Origin: Nostoc sp. UHCC 0870
Lineage (GTDB): Bacteria > Cyanobacteriota > Cyanobacteriia > Cyanobacteriales > Nostocaceae
Direction of reading: 5' to 3'
Length of the DNA stretch: 64,000 nt
Assembly: GCF_022063185.1 (NCBI RefSeq)
Contig: NZ_CP091913.1
Location: 4,499,141 to 4,563,140 of the forward strand
In this document: positions 17,146-25,820 of the stretch, in pieces
How the letters are laid out: every line of letters begins with the position of its first letter
How positions within the stretch are numbered: position 1 is the first letter of the stretch
Notes under the pieces: model-generated
What the model was told of the DNA's origin: nothing
What the model saw: the letters and a program-made list of their open reading frames with translations, nothing else
The model's database searches: none
Position numbers and translations under genes: made by a program

Positions 17146-18429
17146 TTATTCCTCCGCCCCAGCCTGCTGGAAAATTTGCACGATATTCCTATAACCATTA
17201 AATTCTGCCAGCATCAAAGCCGTATAACCACCACGGTTTTTTAAATTCATATCTGCCCCAGATGCCAGTAATACTTGCACAACTTTACCATAGCCCCCAG
17301 CCGCAGCCCACATCAAGGCTGTAGCCCCTGCGGAATCTTGATAATTAATATTTGCACCCTTGGCTAACAATACCTGAACTATGCCAGGATAGTTACGTTC
17401 TGCTGCCTTGATTAAAGCCGTTTTGCTGTCCTTCGCTGGAATATTGACATCAGCACCATAATCTAAAAATACCTTGACTGTATCTGTCTGTCCTTGGGCT
17501 ACTGCCAAGGTTAAAGGTGTTTCACCAATTTTATCACCATGCAAATTTGCACCGTAACGCAGCAGTGCTTCCACTATCTGACTATGCCCCTGCAATGCGG
17601 CTATTAGCAAGGGTGTGTCACCGAGATGATTTTTGATTTGAGGATTTGCACCCCGATGAAGTAAAACTTGTACTAAATCAAGATAGCCTTCCACAACAGC
17701 GAGATGTAAGGCTGTTTCGCCGTCTTTATCTTGATGATTAACTTGAGTACCTTGATCTAGTAATATAACTGCGGTCGCCACCTGTCCAGCCGCCGCAGCT
17801 GCCAATAGTGCCGTACCACCATCTTGGTTTTGTAAATTCACATCAGCCCCACCCGCCAGCAATGCTTGGACTACATCCACACTTCCCAAGTCAGATGCAA
17901 TCATCAGCAGGGTTTCGCCGTCCTCATCTTGGGTGTTAGCATCAACACCACTTTCTAAAAGCAGTCGCACTACTTCCCCGTGTCCATGCTTAATTGCCAA
18001 TTTTAAAGCCGTATCTTCGTCATTGTCTTGGCAATTCACATCAGCCCCACCCGCCAGCAATGCTTGGACTACATTAGTGTGACCCTTGAGTGCAGCTGCC
18101 ATCAAAGCCGTACTACCATCTTCATTGGTGGCATTAATATCAGCCCCCCTAGAAACTAGAAGCCGTACAATATCTAGCTGATTAGCACTAGCAGCTAACA
18201 TCAAAGCCGTCAAGCCGTAGCGTTTTCTAGCTAAATTGATATTTGCTCCCGCATCCAAGAGCGATCGCACAATTTCGGTATAGCCTAGATTAGCAGCAAA
18301 CATTAACGCTGTAGTGCCATCGCGATCGCACACATTCACCATTGTGCCAGCAGCCAATAGCCCGTCCAGCTGCTTCAAATCACCACTTTTAGCAGCCTTC
18401 AGCAGCAAAGCATCATAGTTTTCAATCAT
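17146..18429 (-). CDS. Ankyrin-repeat protein
   Basis: 427 residues made almost wholly of about twelve 33-residue ankyrin repeats (for example DGTTALMFAANLGYTEIVRSLLDAGANIN). No signal peptide, membrane segment or catalytic domain, so it is probably a cytoplasmic protein-binding scaffold. Two repeats share almost identical ends (VVQALLAGGADVN), suggesting internal duplication. The stop codon sits in an ATTACGA STRR, so the last residues (QQAGAEE) may have been shaped by the repeat. Partner unknown. Confidence 0.92.
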   Translation of the reverse strand: MIENYDALLLKAAKSGDLKQLDGLLAAGTMVNVCDRDGTTALMFAANLGYTEIVRSLLDAGANINLARKRYGLTALMLAASANQLDIVRLLVSRGADINATNEDGSTALMAAALKGHTNVVQALLAGGADVNCQDNDEDTALKLAIKHGHGEVVRLLLESGVDANTQDEDGETLLMIASDLGSVDVVQALLAGGADVNLQNQDGGTALLAAAAAGQVATAVILLDQGTQVNHQDKDGETALHLAVVEGYLDLVQVLLHRGANPQIKNHLGDTPLLIAALQGHSQIVEALLRYGANLHGDKIGETPLTLAVAQGQTDTVKVFLDYGADVNIPAKDSKTALIKAAERNYPGIVQVLLAKGANINYQDSAGATALMWAAAGGYGKVVQVLLASGADMNLKNRGGYTALMLAEFNGYRNIVQIFQQAGAEE

Positions 18430-18615
18430 GAATCCATTCCGACTGGGAAATGTTATTTATTGAGTCTCAGAATTTAGTCTGAGATGCTTTAGGTACTTTG
18501 GCAAGATATTGGGTATTGCCTACCTTGTCTACCTTGTCCCTCTTGTCTCCCATTGCCCACGGTACGTAGAATTGTGCTAATTTTTATTAAGATTTAAGAA
18601 TTGGGCGAGAACACA

Positions 18616-19086
18616 ATGAATCTGGAACTATCTGACTCAGTTAAATATTGGCTGAATTTCTTTCACCCGTTGATTATGTGGGTGTTACTAGCACTCTCAC
18701 TGTATGCTGCTTACCTAGGTCTGCAAGTACAGCGTACACGCAACGCACAAGGTGAAGCCAAAAAAGAACTAATTAAAGGTAAATATAACGTCAAACACTA
18801 CCAAATTGGCTCGTTAATTTTAGCTGTAATGGTAGCTGGTGCAATTGGTGGTATGGCTGTCACCTTTATTAATAACGGTAAATTGTTTGTAGGCCCGCAC
18901 CTATTAGCAGGATTAGGTATGACAGGTTTAATAGCATTTTCTGCTGCCCTATCTCCCTTTATGCAAAAAGGAGCAAACTGGGCGAGGGTAACTCACATTT
19001 TATTAAATTTCGTAATTTTAGGACTGTTTACCTGGCAGGCTATCACAGGTGTAGAAATCGTCCAAAGAATTCTTTCTAAAGCCTAG
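18616..19086 (+). CDS. DUF4079 membrane protein
   Basis: 156 residues from ATG 18616. Four transmembrane helices with conserved histidines at membrane faces (FFHPLIMWVLL, KHYQIGSLILAV, VGPHLLAGLGMTGLIA, VTHILLNFVILGLFTWQ), reminiscent of a b561-like haem-binding bundle. DUF4079 is typical of cyanobacteria and plastid-bearing lineages; its role is unknown. A TTG 15 bases upstream is in frame but lacks support. Flanked on the right by STRRs. Confidence 0.75.
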   Translation: MNLELSDSVKYWLNFFHPLIMWVLLALSLYAAYLGLQVQRTRNAQGEAKKELIKGKYNVKHYQIGSLILAVMVAGAIGGMAVTFINNGKLFVGPHLLAGLGMTGLIAFSAALSPFMQKGANWARVTHILLNFVILGLFTWQAITGVEIVQRILSKA

Positions 19087-19165
19087 TCAATAGTCATTAG
19101 TCAATAGTCATTGGTCAATAATTGACTGTTGACTGTTGACTGTTGACTGTTGACTGTTAACTGAT
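19087..19165. repeat. STRR arrays, GTCAATA and TGTTGAC families
   Basis: Copies of AGTCAATAGTCATT lead into five tandem GACTGTT heptamers (about 19118-19160), filling the whole gap between two convergent genes. Confidence 0.85.
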
Positions 19166-19825
19166 TTATCGCCGTTTCTTGCAATTATTTGGGAAAGGAA
19201 TCCCAACAGATTGATGAAAATCTTCTTGGACTTTGCGAGTGAGGCGGCGGGAGACTTGGCGGACGATTTGGTTAAGCAAGCGATCGCCTGTAGACTGAAC
19301 TAAAGACTTGGGCAAACGCTGGATAAATCGCGGAAAATGCAAACAAACCACTAAATCTAATTCCCATTCCACTCGCGTGATTGCACCCAAATCTTCTTTT
19401 AACTGTAATGATGCTCGGTAGTCTACATCATAGCCAGGGGGTTGATAATCAGGAACAGGAATTGTGCGAATGCGATAAACTCCCTCTTCTTGAGGTAAAA
19501 GTTCTAAACCAATTTTTGGCTCAACTTCATAACCAAAAGAGCCAAAACGACCAATAATTAAGGCATAGCCGTTTTCCCCCAAAGGCTGTACCTTCATTGG
19601 TTCAGCACACCGCGAAAACCAATCAGCATGAGAATTTAGATACTCAGTAACTGTCTGTGATGGGGCGGACATTTCCATACAGTCGCTATAACGACCATAA
19701 AACTTGGTTAGAGTCCCTATAGCTTTTTCTGTACCCGTCTCTTCAGTGTCTGTGAGGTTCGTAGTAACGGGGACAACTGTTTCTGTGATTTCCAGAGATT
19801 GATATTCGCCGTTTGTCGAAAGCAT
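19166..19825 (-). CDS. DUF1997 family protein
   Basis: 219 residues from ATG at complement 19823-19825. The core from about residue 40 on (FYGRYSDCMEMSAPSQTVTEYLNSHADWFSRCAEPM, IIGRFGSFGYEVEPKIGLELLP, YRIRTIPVPDYQPPGYDVDYRA) matches the DUF1997 family of cyanobacteria and plants, which has a lipid-binding-like alpha/beta fold; function unknown. The first ~35 residues are Thr/Glu-rich and probably disordered. Soluble, without a signal peptide. Confidence 0.7.
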   Translation of the reverse strand: MLSTNGEYQSLEITETVVPVTTNLTDTEETGTEKAIGTLTKFYGRYSDCMEMSAPSQTVTEYLNSHADWFSRCAEPMKVQPLGENGYALIIGRFGSFGYEVEPKIGLELLPQEEGVYRIRTIPVPDYQPPGYDVDYRASLQLKEDLGAITRVEWELDLVVCLHFPRFIQRLPKSLVQSTGDRLLNQIVRQVSRRLTRKVQEDFHQSVGIPFPNNCKKRR

Positions 19826-20004
19826 GAAGCATTCCCCTCTAGCTTGGCGTTTGTCTATAATTAATAATTCCCAGGTTGATTGGGCGGATTAGCATTAAAC
19901 TTCCATTTTGACCGAAAGCTTATAAATCTGTCATACACTTCATAAAATCACTACAATATAAAACGGATCAATCACATAACTAGTTTCCCAGGATAGCGTT
20001 TCTT

Positions 20005-20661
20005 ATGAAAGCATTTGTAGCAGGGGCAACAGGTGAAACAGGTCGCCGCATAGTACAAGAGTTAGTAGCGCGTAATATTCCTGTGCGTGCTTTAGTCAGG
20101 GATATAGAGGCAGCTAGAACCATTTTGCCACCTGATGCCGAGTTAGTAGTAGGTGACGTATTAAATCCACAAAGCCTAACTACAGCCTTGGGAGATAGTA
20201 CAGTGGTGCTGTGTGCAACTGGCGCAAAACCCAGTTTAGATCCCACTGGCCCCTATAAAGTAGATTTTGAAGGCACTAAAAATTTAGTCGATGTGGCCAA
20301 AGCCAAGGGAATTGAACATTTTGTTTTAGTAACTTCTTTGTGTGTCTCCCAGTTTTTCCATCCGTTGAACTTGTTTTGGCTAATTTTAGTATGGAAAAAA
20401 CAAGCAGAGGAGTATCTGCAAAAAAGCGGTTTAAATTACACAATTGTTCGCCCTGGTGGATTAAAAAATGAAGATAATGCCGATGCGATCGTCATGCAGG
20501 GTGCTGATACATTATTTGAGGGTAGTATTCCTCGCCAAAAAGTCGCCCAAGTTTGTGTAGAAGCTCTATTTAAGCTAGTCGCACACCATAAAATAGTCGA
20601 GATAGTCGCCAAACCCGAAGCTAGCCCTAAAAGCTTTGAAGAATTATTTCAACAATGCTAA
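20005..20661 (+). CDS. Atypical SDR, NAD(P)-binding protein
   Basis: 218 residues. N-terminal Rossmann motif GATGETGRR (residues 7-15), then VRALVRD, VVGDVLNPQSL and FVLVTSL, as in atypical short-chain dehydrogenases related to Tic62 and Ycf39-type chaperones. The classical YxxxK pair is not evident (WKKQAEEYLQKSGLNYTIVRPGGL is the usual stand-in), so a redox-sensing or structural role is as likely as catalysis. Conserved in cyanobacteria; substrate unknown. Confidence 0.8.
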   Translation: MKAFVAGATGETGRRIVQELVARNIPVRALVRDIEAARTILPPDAELVVGDVLNPQSLTTALGDSTVVLCATGAKPSLDPTGPYKVDFEGTKNLVDVAKAKGIEHFVLVTSLCVSQFFHPLNLFWLILVWKKQAEEYLQKSGLNYTIVRPGGLKNEDNADAIVMQGADTLFEGSIPRQKVAQVCVEALFKLVAHHKIVEIVAKPEASPKSFEELFQQC

Positions 20662-20738
20662 CCGCGCTACTGCTAACATCACTCATTTTGTGAACTTTAC
20701 CGAAATAGATGCGTCAACTTTTGTTGTTAGCTAAGAGA

Positions 20739-20820
20739 GTCAGAAACCCCACGCCTAAAAGCGGGGGCTTAAAAAAGCCCTAATCTGACCAGACTAAGTT
20801 CTTAACTGAACTACGTGAAA
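20739..20820 (-). mobile_element. Solitary IS200/IS605-type end (TnpB/omegaRNA-like)
   Basis: GTCAG at 20739, a CCCCxCGC/GCGxGGGG hairpin, a GGGCTT/AAGCCC hairpin and CTGACC ending at 20790, then AGACTAAGTT and GAACTACGT. The order matches 1861-1945 although the stems differ, as expected for related RNA-like ends with compensating changes. No tnpA or tnpB is nearby. The minus-strand reading (ending GTTTCTGAC) is the usual orientation of such ends. Confidence 0.45.
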
Positions 20821-20822
20821 TT

Positions 20823-20830
20823 GGAAGGAG
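20823..20830 (+). promoter_or_regulatory. Ribosome binding site supporting a CTG start
   Basis: GGAAGGAG lies seven bases before CTG 20838 and has no ATG, GTG or TTG at a suitable distance in the reading frame of the lysozyme-like gene. It favours the unusual start. Confidence 0.5.
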
Positions 20831-20837
20831 TAAAACT

Positions 20838-21566
20838 CTGAAAAGCCTTGAACTCAAAGGTCTGGAAAAATTTATTGGCCCTATAGCCGCACTTCTAGGC
20901 TTTGTTTACTTATTTCAATGGTACGTGTTTGGGGATTTGCGATCGCCTTCTGATCCCATCTTTGGCAATAATTTACCACCCTTGGTGATGGAAGGCGGAG
21001 ATCCATACATCCGGGCTTTGATGCGAACCATCTCAGCTAGTGAAGCCAATAGCAAACGCCCCTATTCACTGTTGTATGGTGGACAGCAAATCACTGACCT
21101 CAGTAAGCATCCTGAAATATGCGTCACTATTCCCGTAGGGCCAAACACAGGTAATTGTTCTACAGCTGCTGGCAGATATCAAATGATTAATACCACTTGG
21201 TATCATATTGCTCCCCGTTATCACCCCAAACCAGGACAAATGATGTTTTGGTCTAATTATAGTTTTGAGCCACAATATCAAGATGTAGTAGTTTACCGTT
21301 GGTTAAATGATTCCAAGGTTTGGGGAATTGATATTTCCCAACTATTGCGTCAAGGTAAGTTAAACGAAGTTTTGCGGCGACTCTCTCCCACTTGGACAAG
21401 TTTAGGTTATGGCATAGAAACAAACTCTATTAGTAAGTCTTTGCCCAAGATTTATCAAAAAATGTTGCAAGAAGAATTAACAACAGCCAGTCAACCAGCC
21501 GCAGCCAACGCCGCGACTCCCAGTCCCAAGATTAACCCTAAAGGCAAACAACCAAAACCGCAGTAA
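20838..21566 (+). CDS. Membrane-anchored lambda-lysozyme-like muralytic enzyme
   Basis: From CTG 20838 the product is 242 residues: a short basic head, one transmembrane helix (IGPIAALLGFVYLFQWYVF), and a periplasmic domain like phage lambda endolysin. Matching points are the catalytic-type glutamate in TISASEAN, SLLYGGQQITDLSKHPE, STAAGRYQMINTTWY and RLSPTWTSLGYG near the end. Such enzymes cleave murein glycan. If translation began at GTG 20925 the membrane helix would be lost, yet the frame is open and protein-like upstream and a good ribosome binding site fits the CTG. The tail is Ala/Pro/Lys-rich. Confidence 0.75.
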   Translation: MKSLELKGLEKFIGPIAALLGFVYLFQWYVFGDLRSPSDPIFGNNLPPLVMEGGDPYIRALMRTISASEANSKRPYSLLYGGQQITDLSKHPEICVTIPVGPNTGNCSTAAGRYQMINTTWYHIAPRYHPKPGQMMFWSNYSFEPQYQDVVVYRWLNDSKVWGIDISQLLRQGKLNEVLRRLSPTWTSLGYGIETNSISKSLPKIYQKMLQEELTTASQPAAANAATPSPKINPKGKQPKPQ

Positions 21567-21587
21567 GGGAATAGGGAGTAGTTAACA

Positions 21588-21627
21588 ATTCAAAATTCAA
21601 AATTCAAAATTCAAAATTCAAAATTAA
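21588..21627. repeat. STRR array, ATTCAAA family
   Basis: Five tandem ATTCAAA heptamers between convergent genes. The same unit appears at 25.2 and 25.65 kb. Confidence 0.85.
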
Positions 21628-21725
21628 ATACAGTTGGAGTCGGGGATTTAAACCCCAACTCAACTGATACTAAGTGTAGACGTAGGGGTCTTAAACCCTT
21701 GAATTTACGATAAGTTAGTATACTT

Positions 21726-22451
21726 TTATTTTCTGTAGTAAACTCTAGCATTGCCGAATCCGCGATCGCGAATAAAATTATTCCATCTTTGGGCATCAGT
21801 GCGCTGACTAAAAGGCCCTACTGCTACGTGTGGTCCTAGAGGTTGTTTTCTTTCAGTGACAAAACCCTCTAATCCCGGAAACTGTCGAATCTGATTGGCA
21901 ATGGTGAATAAATCTTCTGACTTAGCAGGAATGGAAATGTAATATCTGGATTTGGTGGTGGGATTATTGGTATTACCAGAGTTCCGATTATCAGGATAAT
22001 AAGGTAATTCTTGCCCACTATCAAAACCCGCAACACTCGCACCATAAATACCAATTGCGTTTAACTCTCTAACTCGCTGTTGAGCATTATTTAGCCGATT
22101 AAATACTCCAGACTGAATCACAGAACGGCCATTGTACTGTCGAATATATGCGGTAGGTTCAACGCGGCGTACTTGTTGCAGAGTCCAGTTGCTAGTATTC
22201 TCAACATACACTGAGTAACGTTGAAAACTTTGGCTGAATGAAGACTCTGCTGGTTGATATTGATTAAATTCTACAGGCTGATTTTGTGGGTAGTTTGGTG
22301 GAGGTGGTAAAGTTTTAAATACTGATTGAGCTAGCAGTACCTTATCATCATTGCTAATTTGTCCCTGTACAGGGCTGCTATTGGCAATCAGTGCCAAAAA
22401 CAAAGACATGATAGGTAATCCAATATGTTTGGCTGTTATTTGACTAGACAT
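21726..22451 (-). CDS. Exported SPOR-like protein
   Basis: 241 residues from the ATG at complement 22449-22451. A signal peptide (IGLPIMSLFLALIANSSPVQG) precedes a Pro/Gln-rich region (LPPPPNYPQNQPVEF) and two SPOR-like halves (SVYVENTSNWTLQQVRR ... VIQSGVFNRLNNAQQRVRELNAIG and YYISIPAKSEDLFTIANQIRQF ... HVAVGPFSQRTDAQRWNNFIRDRG). SPOR domains bind denuded murein at division sites. The assignment is by repeat pattern (sGxFxxxxxAxxxxxxL), so moderately sure. Confidence 0.65.
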   Translation of the reverse strand: MSSQITAKHIGLPIMSLFLALIANSSPVQGQISNDDKVLLAQSVFKTLPPPPNYPQNQPVEFNQYQPAESSFSQSFQRYSVYVENTSNWTLQQVRRVEPTAYIRQYNGRSVIQSGVFNRLNNAQQRVRELNAIGIYGASVAGFDSGQELPYYPDNRNSGNTNNPTTKSRYYISIPAKSEDLFTIANQIRQFPGLEGFVTERKQPLGPHVAVGPFSQRTDAQRWNNFIRDRGFGNARVYYRK

Positions 22452-22702
22452 AGTAGTAACAAAATTGATAATTTTCCTAATAGTTAGCTTAATTTGTGTA
22501 AGTCTAGGTGGCAACGAATACCATCTTGAAGCTGAATAATTTATTTGTGGTAGTTCCCGAACGAAGTCCTTTTCTCATAAGGCTTTGAAGGAGATGTGCT
22601 AGAATTGAGCAGTTAAAAATTTTTAAGTTGGCGTTGTAGTTGTCGATCGCAAGGTAAATTTTTATATTCAGCAAGGCAATACGCCAAGCTCAATTCAAAG
22701 AT

Positions 22703-23764
22703 ATGAAAAAAGTCGTCGTTGGTCTTTCGGGTGGCGTTGATAGTTCCACCGCCGCCGCTATTCTCCACCATCAGGGCTATGAAGTGATTGGTTTGACCCT
22801 TTGGCTAATGAAAGGCAAAGGCCAGTGTTGCTCTGAAGGTATGATCGACGCGGCTTATATTTGTGAACAGTTGGGCATTCCTCATCAAGTTGTAGATATG
22901 CGGGATGTCTTTCAAACTCATATTGTTGATTACCTGGTGAATGGTTACAGCGTGGGAATTACGCCCTTACCTTGTTCCCAGTGTAATAAAACGGTGAAGT
23001 TCGGCCCAATGGTACAATATGCCCGTGAAGAATTGGGATGCGATCGCATTGCCACTGGTCATTATGCCCGCATTAGCTACAATGAAGCTACGGAACGTTA
23101 CGAATTATTAAGAGCTATTGACCGTAATAAAGACCAATCCTACTTTCTGTATGATTTGTCTCAAGATTTACTAGCAGCATCATTATTTCCTCTAGGGGAA
23201 ATGCAAAAAGCTGACACCCGCCGCATCGCTGCTGAACACGGCTTAAAGACTGCTGATAAGCCAGAAAGTCAAGATTTGTGCTTAGTGGAAAGTAACGGTT
23301 CTATGCGAGCATTTCTGGATAAATATATCGCTCCCAAAACAGGTGATATCGTCGATACCACAGGCAAAGTTTTGGGACAACATGATGGTGTCCATCACTA
23401 CACTATTGGTCAGCGCAAAGGCATCGGCATTGCTGCGGCTGAACCATTGTATGTGATTGAATTAGACGCGGTGAATAATAAAGTAATAGTAGGCGATCGC
23501 ACCAAAGCAACTCAGTCTGAATGTACAGTTAGCCGAGTTAATTGGGTATCTATGGCTGAACCAACTTCCCCCATTCGTGCGGAAGTACAAGTTCGCTACC
23601 GTTCTAGTCCTGAATCGGTGACAGTTATACCTTTAGAAAACTCCCGCGTGCGTTTGGTGTTTGACGAACCCCAATTCAGCATCACCCCCGGACAAGCTGC
23701 TGTCTGGTACGACGGCGAAAAAGTTCTCGGTGGGGGAATTATTGAATTGAGTGCTGAGTGCTGA
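22703..23764 (+). CDS. mnmA: tRNA-specific 2-thiouridylase MnmA
   Basis: 353 residues. The PP-loop LSGGVDSS (8-15) adenylates U34 of Lys/Glu/Gln tRNAs; catalytic cysteines are C91 (TPLPCSQC) and C193 (QDLCLVESN). Domains run N-type PP-ATPase, a central domain (HHYTIGQRKGIGI) and a C-terminal beta-barrel (SPESVTVIPL, FSITPGQAAVWYDGEKVLGGGII). The stop is in a GAGTGCT STRR, so the last residues (LSAEC) are repeat-encoded. Complete and probably functional. Confidence 0.96.
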   Translation: MKKVVVGLSGGVDSSTAAAILHHQGYEVIGLTLWLMKGKGQCCSEGMIDAAYICEQLGIPHQVVDMRDVFQTHIVDYLVNGYSVGITPLPCSQCNKTVKFGPMVQYAREELGCDRIATGHYARISYNEATERYELLRAIDRNKDQSYFLYDLSQDLLAASLFPLGEMQKADTRRIAAEHGLKTADKPESQDLCLVESNGSMRAFLDKYIAPKTGDIVDTTGKVLGQHDGVHHYTIGQRKGIGIAAAEPLYVIELDAVNNKVIVGDRTKATQSECTVSRVNWVSMAEPTSPIRAEVQVRYRSSPESVTVIPLENSRVRLVFDEPQFSITPGQAAVWYDGEKVLGGGIIELSAEC

Positions 23765-23967
23765 GAATGTAGGTTGGGTTGACGTAAGGAAACCCAAGAT
23801 AGATCATAGTGTTGGGTTAGGCGATCGCTTGGTTTGGACTTAGGACTCAAGGAGTTTGTAATTACATCAAAGGACGAGAAGTTTGAGAACCCCAACCTAG
23901 TAGCCAAAAAACAGGATGTGGGTTTCCAATTGCCAAAATTGGTGTGATATTTAGTTTGGTAACTGAA

Positions 23968-24000
23968 GCCGCTATTGCTTTGTAAAGCATTAATAGCGGT
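23968..24000. terminator. Bidirectional terminator between mnmA and sbtA
   Basis: GCCGCTATT (23968-23976) pairs with AATAGCGGT (23992-24000), extended by an inner GCTTTGTAAAGC palindrome. It lies between convergent genes. Confidence 0.6.
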
Positions 24001-24020
24001 TTGCCGCCACCAGTCTGGGA

Positions 24021-25142
24021 TCAGCTGCCCATCAGTGCCTGGGCTAGCCCGATGAAAAGCGGTATTGCCACGGCAATCGCAACCGGCGTGCCGATGGCTG
24101 TGGAAGCACCTATGTAGGCGGAGGGATTGGCTGACGGGATACCAGCTCGTAAAGTGGGCGGACCTGAGATGTCTGAACTGGAGGCGGCAATGACGGCCAG
24201 GAGCGCGACACCGCCAGGGCTGAACCCCGTGGCGTAGTGGGCAATCATGCCGAGACCGAAGGCAATAAACCCATGCAGGAGCGGTGCTACCAGGGCATAT
24301 ACGGCGTACCACTGGGCTACCTTGCGTAGCTCGCCAATCCTTGACCAAGCCTCCATACCCATTATCAGCATTAGTATTGAAAGCAGGCCGCGGAAGAGAG
24401 GCTCATAGAAGCTTTCAAAAACACTTTCCGGCCGGGTTATTATGCCTAGAGTGAGGCCGAGCAGCAGTGCCGATAGAGCAGAACCCTGGAGGCTTTCCTG
24501 CACGATGGGCCATATCTCGACCCGCTTGCCTGCGGTAGCGCGCTGCTGGCTGAGATACTCCTGCCTGGTGCTGGGATACTCCTGCTCGTTGGGATATTCG
24601 CCTGCGATAACTGCCTGCTTGCTGAGATATTCCTCCTGGCTGTCATACTTGTCGCGCTTCTTGCTGGTATAAATGCTGGCCACGACGATCGCAGTCACGA
24701 GCGCGGGGATGTCCATGAAGGGATAGAGTGCGCCAGCCCAGGGTTCGTATTTCATGCCTTGCGCTTCCATTACCGTTATGCCGGCAGCGAGGGTAGAGCC
24801 ACTCACCGCACCGAACAAGCCTGCCGTCGCAACGGCATCCACGGTTCTGATGCCCGGCAGCTTGGCCAAGGTATATCGCCCGATGAACACGATCAGGATA
24901 CCCGTTACCACAGCGAACAGCCCGGGCAACAGCATCTCCGTCAGATTAGAATTGCGGATCGCAATGCCGCCGCTCAGTCCGACTTTGATGAGGAGCATGA
25001 AGACGATGAACTTATATATCGCATCTGGAATTTGCAGTTGGCTACCGAGGGCGGCAATGACTATACCACCAATCAGAAAGCTAAGTGTCGGGGACTGCAA
25101 TTGAGCCCCGAATTTCGTCAAGAAATCGGACAAGAAATCCAC
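24021..25142 (-). CDS. sbtA: Sodium-dependent bicarbonate transporter SbtA
   Basis: 373 residues, full length, with a GTG start (complement 25140-25142) behind a strong AGGAGG. It shows ten or so helices in two inverted halves and the family motifs SPTLSFLIGGIVIAALGS, FMLLIKVGLSGG, FGAVSGSTLAAGI, a long cytoplasmic loop rich in Gln/Glu/Tyr (YDSQEEYLSKQ), and IAASSSDISGPPTLRAGIP. SbtA imports HCO3- with Na+ for the carbon-concentrating mechanism and is regulated by SbtB. The gene is visibly G+C-richer than its neighbours, and sbtB is not in the usual downstream position, which suggests transfer and rearrangement. Confidence 0.95.
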   Translation of the reverse strand: MDFLSDFLTKFGAQLQSPTLSFLIGGIVIAALGSQLQIPDAIYKFIVFMLLIKVGLSGGIAIRNSNLTEMLLPGLFAVVTGILIVFIGRYTLAKLPGIRTVDAVATAGLFGAVSGSTLAAGITVMEAQGMKYEPWAGALYPFMDIPALVTAIVVASIYTSKKRDKYDSQEEYLSKQAVIAGEYPNEQEYPSTRQEYLSQQRATAGKRVEIWPIVQESLQGSALSALLLGLTLGIITRPESVFESFYEPLFRGLLSILMLIMGMEAWSRIGELRKVAQWYAVYALVAPLLHGFIAFGLGMIAHYATGFSPGGVALLAVIAASSSDISGPPTLRAGIPSANPSAYIGASTAIGTPVAIAVAIPLFIGLAQALMGS

Positions 25143-25625
25143 GTTGTAATTCCTCCTTGATTCAGATATTAGGGGTCAAAACAATTCAAAATTCTCAATT
25201 CAAAATTGCAATCATTAGGAGCTTGAACCCACTACTGATTGAAGACAAATTCAAAATTCAAAATTCTCAATTCAAAATTGCAATTATAGGAGCTTGAACC
25301 TAGTACTGATTGTTCGCGTAGCGTCCCGTAGGGAAGACCACTGAACAAAGTTCAGTGGGGGCTTGTACCCAGAATTAATTAATTCAAAATAAATCTTCTT
25401 CTTAATTTTGCATTTTGCATTTTGAATTCAAAAAATGTTAGTACGGCAGATATGTGATTAACTTTATCTTAAAATTCTTACAAATTTGCGATCGCTCTAC
25501 ATGGATCTGCTACGTAATTTCAAATTCAAATCATAAGTTTTCCTTTTAGTTTCAAAAAACCTATATATCTCTGGTAAATGTGAATTGCAATCATAGGCTT
25601 TTCTCTATACATTGTTGTTATTAAG
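25118..25625. repeat. sbtA leader, copy 1 (interrupted)
   Basis: 25118-25176 (first codons of sbtA, ribosome binding site and part of the leader) and 25450-25625 (upstream DNA) match copy 2 at 26276-26334 and 26341-26516. Copy 1 is split by 273 bases of repeat DNA at 25177-25449 that copy 2 lacks. The distal block probably contains the ancestral sbtA promoter region. Confidence 0.85.
25177..25449. repeat. STRR-rich insert in the sbtA leader
   Basis: ATTCAAA heptamers and a ~62-base tandem duplication (25182-25242 and 25252-25310, each ending GGAGCTTGAACC, then ACTACTGATTG or AGTACTGATTG), followed by a TAGCGTCCCGTAGGGAAG patch and a CACTGAAC/GTTCAGTG hairpin. It separates the sbtA ribosome binding site from the conserved upstream block by ~270 bases. 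Confidence 0.75.
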
Positions 25626-25820
25626 AATTGCTTTTTATTTTTGAATTTTGAATTTTGAATTTTGAATTTTTAAGCTGGCTGGATCTGCGCGGGACTGGCC
25701 TGCTCCATCCTACCTGTCCAGTCAAACCGGCTAGCGTCTGCTTGTTTTCACCAGAGGACGGTATGGGGCTGGCCAAATCGGAAGAGTTGCGTGGACACCA
25801 CTCTTATAGCAATGCCTGAG

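Noticed and set aside
23596..24348. 250-codon minus-strand frame across the mnmA end and sbtA
   Set aside because: It overlaps mnmA and sbtA coding sequence, has a composition unlike a protein (Arg/Ser/His-rich) and no start signal.
24754..25160. Long plus-strand frames opposite sbtA (116 and 133 codons)
   Set aside because: They are antisense to sbtA, whose motifs are complete; open frames here follow from its higher G+C content.
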